The notes under the pieces: model-generated | Databases searched by the model: none | What the model saw: only the letters and a program-made list of their open reading frames with translations | What the model was told of the DNA's origin: nothing | Assembly (NCBI RefSeq): GCF_026914265.1 | Contig: NC_069138.1 | Span: forward strand, 31,422,262-31,486,261 | Reading direction: 5' to 3' | Origin: Mya arenaria | Taxonomy: Eukaryota; Mollusca; Bivalvia; Myida; Myidae | DNA length: 64,000 bases | Position numbers and translations under genes: made by a program | Shown here: in pieces, positions 24,659 through 35,936 of the stretch | Layout: the number at the start of each line of letters is the position of its first letter | Numbering within the stretch: position 1 is the first letter of the stretch

Positions 24659-27600
24659 CTCTAAAAATATACATATATAACAGTTATCATTCGTCGTTAA
24701 ACATATTTTATAGTATATTTCCAGGTAGAGATCAAAAACGCTTCAAGACTGTCAACGAAAAACATAAGACGCTGAAACGTAAATATTCGAAAGTTTTTAT
24801 ATCATGAGTTATCGCGCTTTTTAACTGTGCTTTAATTCAAAGTTCAAGTTCAACACAACGTTTATGATTTGCTTAACACAATTTTTGTAAAAGTATTCAA
24901 ACCGTTTTATCACACCTTTCTCAAGATTATCTTGTTGCTTAAAATTTGAAAATATACTATAAACTTTTAAATTACGTCATATAAATCAAATTTATTTTCT
25001 GATTTACAACACTGTATCATCCAATAACTTTGTTTTGTTACAGTAAACTTTAAAACACTAATGGCTAATAGCTCGCACGATGACATTGCGCTCTCCACGG
25101 CCACTGCAGAGATACGACAAACACTGACGAGAAAAAAACGAGTTATTGTCACTGGCGAAAGTGATTCTCAATATGAATCTGTAGCTCTGGCAGCAATCAA
25201 AGAACTGCCAGATTACGACGTAGATTTTTGTGTTGCAATTAACGACCCTCAAGAATGGAGAGATATGGATGAGGAACTCGTCAAGGTTGTTGTGTTTAAA
25301 GACCCGTTTGGATCAGAAGATTGTAATCGAATACAATGCAATACAATGTTGGAGATATTTGAAAGAATTGAAAAATCGAAAACACGAAATATGCCTGTTG
25401 CAACAGTTATTTTGTCCCAGAAGCAAATTCTCGACTACTCCTTTTCGTTCGTCAATGATCATGCGCATGCTTTCTTTGGGGACATTTGTGAGCCCTGTAA
25501 AGCTGGGTCAGATTATTCTTGTCCAATTGACCTTGAAGGTACTGTTCAGAGCAGTGTAGAATGTTTTGTTAGTGTTTTAAACTTTGGGCTAACGTATAAT
25601 TACTCGTATAAGTAGTAATTTTACTTATAATCATTTCATTTTGATGTCTTTTCCGAATAAAAAGTATAACTTATGTAATATTAACATCATTCCTTCTTGT
25701 CCAAGAATCATACATTAAACTAAATAAAAGTACATTTTTAATTAACTGTCGATTGTACAATTTGATCCACTCGAAGATCATAAAATAGCTACCTTAAATT
25801 TGCTTTTGTTTCATATTGTTTTCAGTTGAAAAAAGAGTTTCACTGCGAAAAAAGTACCAACCTCGGAGCCAAGCAATGAAAAACATGCTAGGTAGATATA
25901 ACATGAATTTTGTTTTGCAAATAAGTTTATGCAGCTTCCGGTTTGAATGAAATGGGCGTATACTTACTTGATTCAGTCATATAAACATTTAAACATCATT
26001 TTCTTAGGTTTTTGATTTTTAACTTATCTATTTGACTGAAATCATTCAAATTTGAAGGCTATATTGTAATTTGTCGATGTGCTCAATATAAATTTCTTTT
26101 ATTAAAATCGTTTGCAATTGCTTTGATCAACAGTGCATGTGCTTAATTAACCTAAACGTATCGCATTACTTCATAAACCAATTAAGGTAATTATTAGTAT
26201 TTTCGTTGTCCATGGGTGGATTTCAATATGCAACCTAAGGTTATCTTATGTTCCAACATCATTTACACACAAGACTAAAATTAAATACGACTCCTAAACT
26301 AATTTTGAAGAATATATGATTAGATGTTATAGACCGAGGTAATATTTGCAACAGTTTTAAGTCTTTATCTGTGCCATTTATAACCCTCATTTTGAGTCAA
26401 CATGATTTGTTTAACAGATATCTTGTTATACTTATAATATTTGTATAGAGCTGATGTTGTCTCAGCTTAGTTTGAGCAAGGGGACTGTGCAAATGCACTT
26501 ACCCAAATATTTATTTTCAAATGTATTTAAATACATTTGATATAGTTTTCGTATGTTCATGTTGCTTCTTGGATTGGTTTTAAACTGGTGACTGAACGTC
26601 CACTGTGGATGTGATCTTGTAGTTTCCACTGAATTGTAATATATTGTGTTCTTTGTAGATATGTCTTCTGTGTATTTGGAAGGGCTGCAAAAAATTGGAG
26701 TACAGGATACAAAATTTGAATTTGGAGAGCTCGAAAAGTATGGCTGTTTGGTCGTAACAGGCGAAGAACCATCGGACGTCACTTCGTTTGTTGCAAAATT
26801 AGCCACAAGAGAAAAGGGAAAGAATACAGTTGTTCTTCAATGTCCATCGGATATACGACATGTTGAAATAAATGTCACTGATACACTGATAATAGATTTT
26901 TTTGCTGGTCAATATGAGCTTGAACTTGGAAAAGCGAAACTATGGATTGATAAATTCGACTTGCTATACTCGCTTTCCCAAAAACTAAAGTTGTGTATCA
27001 TTGTCTCTTCAACAAGACCTGTTTTAGATGCCCTTAAAGAAAGCTTACCTCGAAATCAGCCTGTACACAGCCTCCTATCGAGAGTGGTTGACATTACAAA
27101 GAACAATGTTCCACAGGTGATGAAATTGGAGCCTGATGCACAAGATTTGGATGCACGTATGTTAGGACTTAAATAAAAATAACTACAATTTAGTTATGAT
27201 TATACTAAGGCTTATTATGTACCGTGTGTAATCAATACGCAGACTGTTCAAACTGATGTTGTGCTCTGTTTCGTTACACTTGTTATGGTGTGCAGAACTA
27301 GGTTGAAAATGGTCGAATAATGATTTGTTTGCCTATATTGCATATATATATATATATTATACTACAGAAATATAGTTAAGCTCGATTGTGACCAGACGCA
27401 AATAACTAATTAAATCACTATCAAGCCGTTTCCTAGACAGAAACCAGCACTATGTCGGTAGTAATTGACAAAATGAAAACCTTCCTGTAGGAAAACAAAC
27501 ACATAACCTCTTGAGTCGGAAACAAACACATATACAAAGAGACCTCTCTGACCCTTCACCCCAAAGGGCACATAGTTGGCCTTTTATAAAGACACTTGTA

Positions 27601-28339
27601 TCGGTTTGGGCACAGGCAACACACTTGACAATTATTCATGCGGTTGATCTTATCTTGAATATTTTTGCATGTGAGTGATATTTACTGTTGCTTTTTTTAA
27701 AGCAAACACAAAACCAACATACGGGAGCTGTTATCATTTATCTGCATATTTTTAATTATAAACCTTCATTCAAATGTGTCCAACCAAATAATTTCAGAAG
27801 TCGTCACGTCAGCTGTGACAATGTTTGGCAAAATGAACAATAAAACTGTACGAGCAATCGAGACGTCAACTTTAATGACAATGTAAGTACCTCAATGTAA
27901 AACATGTTTACATAATTTTAAAGTATGAAACGGAACGGAATACTCAGAAATGAGCAGTATGAAGAAGTTGAAGGATTGTTTTACAGGAAAGGATATTTAC
28001 TGATTTTATTCACAAATTATCACAATGGTCAAGTTAACTGACACGGATGAAATAAATACGAATTTGATTAACACAATTCGAGGCCTGCCCATGCATAACA
28101 ATTATCGCAATTTTTGTTTAAGAAAGTCACTATATACATAGCAACATTAACAACTCTGGTACCTCGTCAAAACTTGTAGAAATCAGACGATAAGTGGACC
28201 TCCTCCTGTCCTTGGTTGCCCTCGAGTGTCATATGCACCAAACAAGCTCCAGAACCGCAAGAACAAGCATCAGTGGTATTCCGACTCTTATCGTGGACCA
28301 CCGCATAAACGAAGTCGTATTCATAAACTGCACTTCTAA
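23880..28339 (+). CDS. HEPN / tandem pseudo-nSTAND3 protein, U1 copy (complete)
   Basis: Seven exons: 23880-24537 (ATG 23886), 24725-24778, 25044-25538, 25826-25891, 26659-27156, 27798-27882 and 28180-28339 (TAA). Phases agree at every junction and give 669 residues. Residues 1-217 are a HEPN domain of DZIP3 type with R120-N121 and H127 (RNSDSVAH), the ribonuclease-type motif. An nSTAND3-like module follows (about 268-400) with P-loop-equivalent GESDSQYES (273-281), which lacks the Lys, and Walker-B-like VVVFKDPFG. A second module (about 445-590) has GEEPSDVTS (457-465), also without Lys, and LIIDFFAG. Residues 589-669 are basic and unrecognised. Exon 5 could instead read through to a stop at 27,176. 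HEPN and STAND proteins often act in innate immunity, so such a role is inferred. The first five exons are firm and the last two less so. Confidence 0.82.
24624..24655. repeat. (CT)n microsatellite
   Basis: A 32-base CT run in intron 1 of the U1 HEPN gene, absent from the U2 copy. Confidence 0.9.
27425..27560 (-). repeat. tRNA-derived SINE, decayed, U1 copy
   Basis: This matches the better-preserved copy at 47,440-47,580 (AGACAGAAACCA, CATAACCTCTTGAGT phrases). It lies in the intron after HEPN exon 5. Confidence 0.5.
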
Positions 28340-29550
28340 GTGGAATAATTCAGAGGAGCAACATCAATACAAACATTGTTAAGGTAATCATTCCGTTAAA
28401 CACCCAAGTCTGTTATCAGTTGAAAACTGTCCACCTTGAACCAGAGGCGTTGCATCATATTACATGCTTAACGTATCCATGTTCCAAAACATCGACGACT
28501 AATTGTTTAATTTCGCCCTTGAAGAGAGCAACTAATAGAGTTAACAAGTATTGAAATAAGACTACTGTTAATCTACATAAAATTATATTGTTGTGACAAT
28601 ATGATGGCCATTATCTTGTCATGTATCAGGCGGGACAATTTAAATGGTTTTTACTCGAATTTCGTTTGAGCTACATTGTTTGGAAATTGTTGGAAAATAA
28701 TAAATAATTCGTATATGATTGTAATTGCTGAAGATCCATAGACTGCATCGAAGCACTTGCAAAAAAATATCAATATGTATGCCCTTATTTTTCTCACACT
28801 TCTTGCTGGTGGCCTGAAACGTGTCCAACGTTAAAACATCATTCTGAATGCATTGTCTAGCAGCAAACAGAGACATGCTTTTTATGAACATATGCTTATA
28901 TATCTACACGGAGTGATACCTTAAACTGCCAGGGCATGTTCCAAGGCAATCAAATCATTACCATTGATTTAAGGTATCCGACTTACATATGAGCTAGTTC
29001 AGGGTAAAATGTTGATGTCTGGTGACCAAATGAAATGTTGGTGTTCTTTAAACGAGTTTTGCTTATGTAAGCTTAGTGCCTAAAACAAATTGTATTTTGT
29101 TCTTTATTTCAATTTTAATCGGACAATCGTAAAGTGACTATAGAGCATTTTCGACGGGCAAAAACTATTATTTTCGTAATTTTTATAACAATTTTACTTT
29201 TGATCACAAATCCCCTTTGAATAATACACAACATATTGCGTCAACAGGCATCCAAAATACACACAATTGTTGTTCGGATGCTCTAAAAAGCGAGTAATGG
29301 CCGTCACATGGAATGCGTTTTCATGGTATTCAGAGTTACTTTATGTTTAGTTTTAAGCCCCATACCGCAAACTGACAATTAATTACCATGCTTCAACAAG
29401 TCTGATTGCAGGGAATAAGTATCTTTTAATTCGATTTTAAACCAGAATAATGCAGTTTTAAACACCAAATATAAAGTAATCTCTTGAGAATGTATATTTC
29501 AAATACTATAAAAATCAATATACATGTACGTACGTATTCCTCTCTTTTCC
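28340..29550. other. 3' flank of the U1 HEPN gene
   Basis: Aligns throughout with U2 48,380-49,440, for example TGCTGAAGATCCATAGA and GTGTCCAACGTTAAA. No coding frame. At 29,540-29,552 a TTCCTCTCTTTTCCAG acceptor matches the one opening the possible last exon of U2, but the following U1 sequence is degraded. Confidence 0.5.
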
Positions 29551-29580
29551 AGAAAGATCCTCAAAAAATGATGTTAGAGG

Positions 29581-29672
29581 CATACCTTTTGACAATCGTC
29601 TAAATAACTTGGACGATTAAATAGGGGAGTGGGCGCCGGGTGAGACCCACCTGGATAATCCTGGCGTTTCTG
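29581..29672. mobile_element. partial hAT-like MITE, U1 second copy
   Basis: GTGGGCGCCGGGTGAGACCC and CTGGATAATCCTGG correspond to the right half of the element at 49,486-49,629 in U2. The left half is deleted. Confidence 0.5.
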
Positions 29673-29698
29673 CAGTGTACACTATATATATATTGTTC

Positions 29699-29731
29699 TA
29701 GTTGTTGTTGCTGTTGTTGTTGTTGTTGTTA
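29699..29731. repeat. (GTT)n microsatellite
   Basis: Repeated GTTGTT with one CTG interruption. Confidence 0.85.
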
Positions 29732-29735
29732 TTTC

Positions 29736-30290
29736 AAAGCATGTATACATGCATTTTCTTAAAAAAAACAATGATATATTAACTATTTTTATGTACAAAT
29801 TATCACTTTGAAGCGATTATCAAGATTTTTTTTTGTAAAAAAGTCGATCAAGCAGTCAGTAATTTCAAAGCATGTTATGATGTCTGTTCTTGATAAAAAA
29901 TATATTTACTGTTTTTATGCACAAGTTATCACTATGAATCGTTTTTCAACTTTTTTTCAATAAATTTGATCAAGCACTTCAGCGGCCTAGCGTCCTAGCG
30001 GCGTAAAGTTATCGACCTGGTGGCCTAACATGATTTCCTGTTTCAAAGTATGTATAGATACCTTTTCTTCTTAAACAGTCATTTATTTACTATTGTATGC
30101 ACTAAATTTCACTCTGAAGCGATTATCAACATTTTTTTCAAAATAGTCGATCAAGCAGTTCAGCGGCCTAGCGGCGTGAAGCTAGCAGGCTTGCGGCCTA
30201 GCAGCTTAAAAATGGTTTCTATTTCAAAGCCTTTATACGTGCGTTTTCTTCGAAAACAATGATAAACTTATGGTTTCTATTCACAAATCA
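29736..30290. repeat. ~130-180 bp tandem repeat at the U1/U2 junction
   Basis: Four diverged copies start with TTTCAAAGCATGTATA-type phrases (about 29,736, 29,862, 30,042 and 30,221). Most continue with TATCACTTTGAAGCGATTATCAA and GTCGATCAAGCAG. The array lies directly before the start of U2 homology at about 30,330. Confidence 0.7.
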
Positions 30291-30721
30291 ACATCCTTTA
30301 GCGAATATCTGCATTTTCAATTAAATTAATACTCGATAAAAGGTCTTCCATATTCATGTAATCCATGTGAGGTGATGCCCTGTACTTCCTTGGTATATTT
30401 TTTAACCCTGTACCCCGTTCTTGTATAAAATATTATTGAGTCCCTCAGGGTTGACCTTTGGGTAATCGCGACGATATGTCTTATGAACATCATCGGTCTT
30501 TCTCAATATTACTGATATTAAGAAAAAAAATGAATTAATTTGGGTTGAACCTACAACTGTTTTGGATTTGTGACTGTGTTTCTTTATTTTATTTACTAGC
30601 GGCACTAGGGAGCTATCCATAATTCGCGGTTGTTCCGACTATTATCTGCAAAAAAACCAGGTCCCCATTTGCTGTCATCATACTTTCCCCTGTTGACTGC
30701 TACCTTTTTGGCTTATGCAGT

Positions 30722-30900
30722 AGTTGTTCGGACAGCGCAGTGGTTAGTGCACTAGCTTTTCATCAAGGATATCCAGGTTCGCCTCCTGGTCACGGCATAT
30801 TCGAGCGTGTTGTAGTCGCCAAGATGGACAAATGTGCTACCGCCAGTTTCTTCACTTAACAAGACAAAGTTGTCGCGAAACATCGTGCCTACGAGAGTGA
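30722..30900 (+). repeat. tRNA-derived SINE, U2 copy
   Basis: GCGCAGTGGTTAGTGCAC resembles a tRNA A box. CCAGGTTCGCCTCCTGG forms a perfect TPsiC-arm stem with a B-box-like GGTTCGCCTC. A unique tail (ACAAATGTGCTACCGCCAG) follows. The same element is found at 52,232-52,400. Confidence 0.65.
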
Positions 30901-32024
30901 TTAATCAAAAGTCATTAATGAATACTTAACAATTGTCGAAATACATTTAAAGTTTAAAACTAAATTTTTGGCTAGATTTAACGGTCTGTGTCGTAGGCAC
31001 TGTTCAGGCGATATCGAAGAGTATAGGCATATTACGTAAATGAGGCACCTGACACTAACATCGACGACAAACTCATGATTGCATCAGTTGTTGGTGCCTG
31101 CCAAATATCAGAAAGTGAAAAGGCTCTCATTTAACATAGTTAGATTGTATCAAGACCGTAACTTGTTAATCTACATTATGTATTGTAAATGAAAATGTGA
31201 CTGCGATTATGTTTTTATGTAACAGATGCGACAAAACGATATAACTGTCCGAATACTGTTTACATAAATGACCAGCAGAAAGAGTTATTTATTTAAATAT
31301 TAAAGCTGTATCACTTTGTAGTTTTGCACTGCTTAAATTCCCAATATATTATTTTCGGACTTTTATTACAATTATCATTCGGCACTGAAAACTACTTTAA
31401 ATGATATCAAATTAATATGGGGTCATCAGGTACCAAAATGCACCCATGTGTTGGCCGGATCCCTTAAAAGTAAGTAACCGCTGTTTCATGGAATCATTAA
31501 AGCCTTTGGACGGTATTCAGTGATACTAAATTTTACATCTTAATCTAAGCCCTATAACCAAAATTATACAATTAGCTAACACATTTTAACAAATGGACAT
31601 GTTTCCATTTTGAAAGAATAGAATACTAATTATAAATTTCGGGAATTTTAAAACATTTAGAACACCGAAATAATGCAATTTTAAAATCATGTTTCTTAAT
31701 CTTTTGAAGAAGTATTTTTCAATTACTATCAGAATGTTAAATGTACAATCTTATTATTACGTGTTTTCCTCTTATTCCATGAACTGAATACTTAATAAGT
31801 ATAGTTAAAATTTATTAAACAACGAAAGAAATACTGATCTATTTTGTTAAGTAAGACGATTGGATACCAAACAACCTTAAATTCAATAAGGGTCATCTAC
31901 TGAACATAAAAGTTATTTTCTTAAAAGACACACACTCGCAAATGAATGTTTACAGTGTACATTGTGATATCAAACTTGCAGAAAAAGTACAATGGTTGAA
32001 TATTAAGGAATTCTGGTTAACGTG

Positions 32025-32096
32025 AGTAGCGAACCCACGCAGGTAAAATCAAGAAGAATTGAAAAACCGACAACTAAACCACACGACCACCAGGAA
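32025..32096 (-). repeat. tRNA-Ser-like SINE, U2 copy
   Basis: Paralogue of the U1 element at 11,740-11,912. On the minus strand a CCTGGTGGTCGTGTGGTTTA start and a GTGGGTTCGCTAC B-box region are clear. Confidence 0.6.
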
Positions 32097-32114
32097 TTTA
32101 ACAATACATTAATA

Positions 32115-33470
32115 TTTACATTCACACTTCATTCCTTAACGATGGTTGTTGTTTATCAATTGCACTTTATTTCTGTATAAAGTGCAATGGCATTTCCCAT
32201 CGATATCTCGTGCGTTTGTTCGATACTCCTGTCCTGTCATTGGGCGCAATAATACCAAGGGGCGGGGCATATTTACTACGGAACTATTTTTTTAATGAAA
32301 TCGTAGTTAAATTATTGACAATATGCAAAACTGTAATCTGCAGTAAAGCAGTTAAAACAAAATAAGCAAAGATAATTTGATTTATTTTAATGTAGATAAT
32401 TTCATGATGGAAAAGTTGAAGAAACGTTTGTGTTTAAAAATGCTGTTAAATGTCACGAAAATGCAAAAAACATTAGTTCAAAATAACCTTGTATGACGTC
32501 ATGAGTGATGTCATTGAAAAAGTTTTACATTAAGATCGATTCGGGCCGCAACATAACTCGGCAGCTGCATTTTGTTTCGACGCCATTTTTTGCAGTGTTC
32601 ATTCGATTTGAAAGTGTTGTTTTTTTCGAAAATTGACTGGATTACTGGGATTATTTACACACAATACCTATTGGGTAATCAATTAATTACCTATTTAGTC
32701 CTACTTTAACCATTATTTGTTTTGATAACTAATTTAAGCCTGACAATTTGGTAGACATGTTCTTGATATAATGTACAGCATCTTCACTGAAGATTATTCG
32801 GAAGCACAAAACTCATATAAACTTCACTTTTGCCCCGGCTTGGTCCATTTATTTGCACGTGATGTCTGTAGCCGGTCAGTGAGAATTTGTAAAACCTTCA
32901 TCAGTTTTTTGGTAATTTTTAATAAAATTTTATAATTATTGATGAAAGTTGGGACAAGTGTAAGGTAATGGCCACTAGCGTATTCAGTTTGGGGCGCATC
33001 CCCACTTAAATCATCCAAATTTACTTTTTATGTGAATATATTTCAAGAAAGTAATAAAGTGCTCTTAAAATGCACTATTTTGTCCTAGAAGTTGTTAAAA
33101 AGGCTCAAAGTTAAAACCTCTCTAACGTCAATTCCTTGATGGCCATACCAACTTGTTAAAGCCCCCAGTAGACGACTCGTCTTTCAGTGAACTGGTGTTT
33201 CACTTACTTTTCTATTCCCTAGAGCCATTAAGCAAAAAATTAATAACTTCACTGTGGACAAATATCACCTTCAGAAAATAGAATAACTATGAGATTTAAT
33301 TGCATAGACGGCATATCAATGTTAAAAAAGATAATCAGAATATTTAAGAATATATTTCTCTTTATCAATGCCAGAGCTCTACATACGCTTAGGATATTGT
33401 TTAAACAACCATCGGATATAAATACAGTCGCCGCCAGAAACACTCAATATCATTGAACGAGATTGAAAGA
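32115..33470. other. non-coding, partly shared with U3
   Basis: 32,115-32,770 is U2-specific. 32,780-33,470 matches U3 55,160-55,860. A clean 64-codon minus-strand frame (33,443-33,249) is conserved in U3 at 55,806-55,612, but the identity extends equally outside it, so it is not evidence for a gene. Confidence 0.5.
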
Positions 33471-33517
33471 TTAGGTCACTTTAAAGACCGTTAAAAATGC
33501 AATGGATTTTGTAACTC

Positions 33518-34470
33518 TCATATTTCGAACACACTAAGATAATTGTCTATGTGAGTGACATTTGTAACACAACCAACGTTTAATGCACTCGTGGCCTTGC
33601 AATAACTTACTGTCTCTGGGTACATAACCCCGTCATCCTTAGATGAAACAGTTTCAAAGTCTCCAGTCACCGTATCCATCTCTAGAATCTTATTTTCTGT
33701 CCAACTGCAAACTAGTAATTTGTTCCGTTCGAAGGGAATAATTCCATTTGGATGCTCCAACGTATTACCGTCTTGGTAGATCCTTATTGTGTCAGTTGAA
33801 AGGTCTATTTTGACAATCGACTGTTTTCCACTGTCACTTACAAACAGCACCGCAGGAATTGCAGTTACATTTGTCGGTCTGCTGAACAATTCAGTACCGT
33901 CAGGGAACGTTTGAAAAGTCCTTAGTATTTCTCCTTCAAGTGACATTAACTCCATTTTCACAGGATCAATGAACGCAACCACTAGAGCTCTGTCAACATA
34001 ACATATTCCATAGCAGCCCCCGTTAACTTTTAGACGTCGACTTTCTTGTAGTTGTTTGTCATTAACTTGCATGAAACAAATTTGGTTGGCTGAGTAGAAA
34101 GTAACTGCGACTTCGACATCGGACACTGAAGTAATACCTCTTGCGAGGGAGGACAGGCAGTTTCATACACGACGTCTTTTTCCCATAGATCAACTAATTT
34201 GATTTTATGATTGTTTTTGTCCACCAAGACGAGATAGTTTGGATTAACAATTGTAGAAGCTGTAATAAGGCAGTCCTGAGTGTCTGTATTCGTTTTTATG
34301 TAGATTTTGCCGAGTCTCGCTTTACTACTTGCGCCCGACGTTTTCCTTTGCTTTGTTGTCTTTCGATTCTGAGTGTCCCATTGTGAAGATAAAAATCCTT
34401 TTTCGTTAATGATATAATTTAGATATCCTGTATGCACATTTCCACGAGAGCAGACAAAATGATCGCTCAT
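33518..34470 (-). pseudogene. B-box/TRIM-like NHL-repeat gene fragment, U2 copy
   Basis: Two overlapping minus-strand frames (34,470-34,030 and 34,126-33,518) together cover the C-terminal beta-propeller of a B-box/TRIM-type NHL protein. Blades include YLVLVDKNNHKIKLVD, CYGICYVDRALVVAFIDP, LFVSDSGKQSIVKIDL and LVCSWTENKILEMD. The frame changes near 34,160-34,170, where U3 has four extra bases. No RING, B-box or coiled coil is upstream, and all three copies stop at about the same place, so the truncation probably predates the duplications. Of the three copies it keeps the longest frame (202 codons). Such proteins often act as ubiquitin ligases, but a propeller-only fragment would not. Alternatively 34,126-33,518 could be translated alone. 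Confidence 0.72.
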
Positions 34471-34584
34471 AACTCTTAACGCTGTGCTTTGATAAAATCG
34501 TGAGGATTAATGTCTGATAAAGGTAGCATAAGCGATCATGGCTTAATTTAGTATCGTATGTTTTTTATATAAGAGTATATTTGT

Positions 34585-35554
34585 TTAAAGATACACTCTT
34601 ACTTACAAATAAGCACGACCATAAATAATACAAATGATTTATTTACCAAAAAGGATGAATACATATCGAAAAAATGGTTCTTATGAAGAATACTCTGTAA
34701 AATTTGGAAAGAAAGGTGCTTAGAATACAACCTACATTCTCAGCCAATGAAATTGTCGATAGGCATTCATTAAGTACTACGCTTAATCATTACGATTTCC
34801 CATTTTCGCGGGTATCTAAAGGTCCGCCTACTGTCAATCATCCGATACACCCTCCCTGCGTCAGATTTTGCGTTTGCAATGTGTCAGCCAAGGAGGTTGT
34901 ATTCTAAGTAAGTACGGTGACCTGAAATAACTCTATGCTCAATCCGCCCATTCATAATCATTGAAATCTTATTTTATGTCATCTTGCTATTGCAGAAATC
35001 ACGGTATATCTACCTTATTAGGCGAAAGTTGATCACTGTAAACCTTTAAAGCTGCACTCTCACAAATTAAATGTTTTGACAACTTTTTTATTTTTTGTTT
35101 TGGAACGAGACAATTTTTGCTAAAATCTATGGAAACCAGCTATATAAGACTGATGACAAAAATAGATCGCAGAGTTTTGCACATAAGTTCAAAATTGATG
35201 TTTTACGCATTTTCCTAACCATAATCTTAATCTTAGCCATTAAACATTATTTTCGAACGGAAATATGAAAATCAACGATCTGATTTTTTGTAAGCAATCT
35301 TTCACTTTTGGTTTGCAGATATTTACGTTGTAAACATGTTATATCTGTGAGAGGGCAGCTTTAAGGACCAGTCATTTAATATTTGTACGTTTTCAGGTAT
35401 TAAATACACAAACACAATCTAGTTGTCAGTAATCAATATATTTAAATTAATGTATTATTTAATAAGTAGTTAAATAGTCAAACCTTTATCTCTCAAAATT
35501 TATCTTTGTTACCCATTGGTATGTATTGATTTTAAATACAAGTATCACTTTAAT
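34585..35554. mobile_element. nested MITE cluster, U2
   Basis: A family 2 MITE (about 34,585-35,554) is interrupted by family 3 (34,720-34,907; ends TTAGAATACAACCT and AGGTTGTATTCTAA) and by family 1 (35,050-35,360, flanked by TTAA at 35,046 and 35,361). U1 retains the empty family 1 site. Confidence 0.75.
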
Positions 35555-35839
35555 GATACACGTTTGCATGTAAGCGTATAGCACTTGATAGCTGTCCAAG
35601 CAATGCTATTCAAATAACAAGTTCTTCAATGTCATAAAAGAATACTCGTTCGATCAAATCCGTCAATTACAAATTACATATATAAAATAAGCATAGGTGG
35701 CAAGTATCTTTGTAAATAAAATAAAACAAACAATTACTAGAATAAATTGCAAAAGTGCAATGCGATTCGTGCCTAGAGAACCCCGATCGACATATCTAAA
35801 ATATTACATTCATTACACGCACGCAAGTAAGCCATCATA

Positions 35840-35936
35840 AGAAAAGATCAATAAAACACACTCGCACACGCGCGCACACTCGCACACGCGCGCACATGCA
35901 CGCACGCACGCGCACGCACGCACGCACACACACATT
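35840..35936. repeat. CA/CG alternating tract
   Basis: About 95 bases of alternating pyrimidine and purine, mostly CA, CG and short CGCACG blocks. It has the potential to adopt Z-DNA. It is absent from U1 and U3 at the matching place. Confidence 0.85.

Larger units (their letters stand above)
11715..30300. repeat. segmental duplication unit U1
   Basis: From about 11,715 the sequence matches U2 (from 31,893) and U3 (from 53,415), starting with TTATTTTCTTAGAAGACACACAC. Shared content in order: a tRNA-Ser-like SINE, an NHL fragment on the minus strand, nested MITEs, a candidate promoter block and the HEPN/pseudo-STAND gene. U1 alone carries 12.1-13.45 kb and the 22.6-23.2 kb tandem repeat. It lacks the 25-bp minisatellite. 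Confidence 0.8.

Noticed and set aside
25061-25615. Separate gene starting at the Met inside HEPN exon 3
   Set aside because: Splice acceptor and phase show the exon continues in frame from the HEPN exons in both U1 and U2. The tail after the GAAG|GTACTG donor is intron.
30726-30800. Functional tRNA gene
   Set aside because: Only the TPsiC stem pairs well. The acceptor stem does not, and a copy with B-box changes lies at 52.24 kb, so it is a SINE head.
33249-33443. 64-codon frame conserved in U3 (55,612-55,806)
   Set aside because: Identity is equally high outside the frame, so it reflects recent duplication rather than selection.
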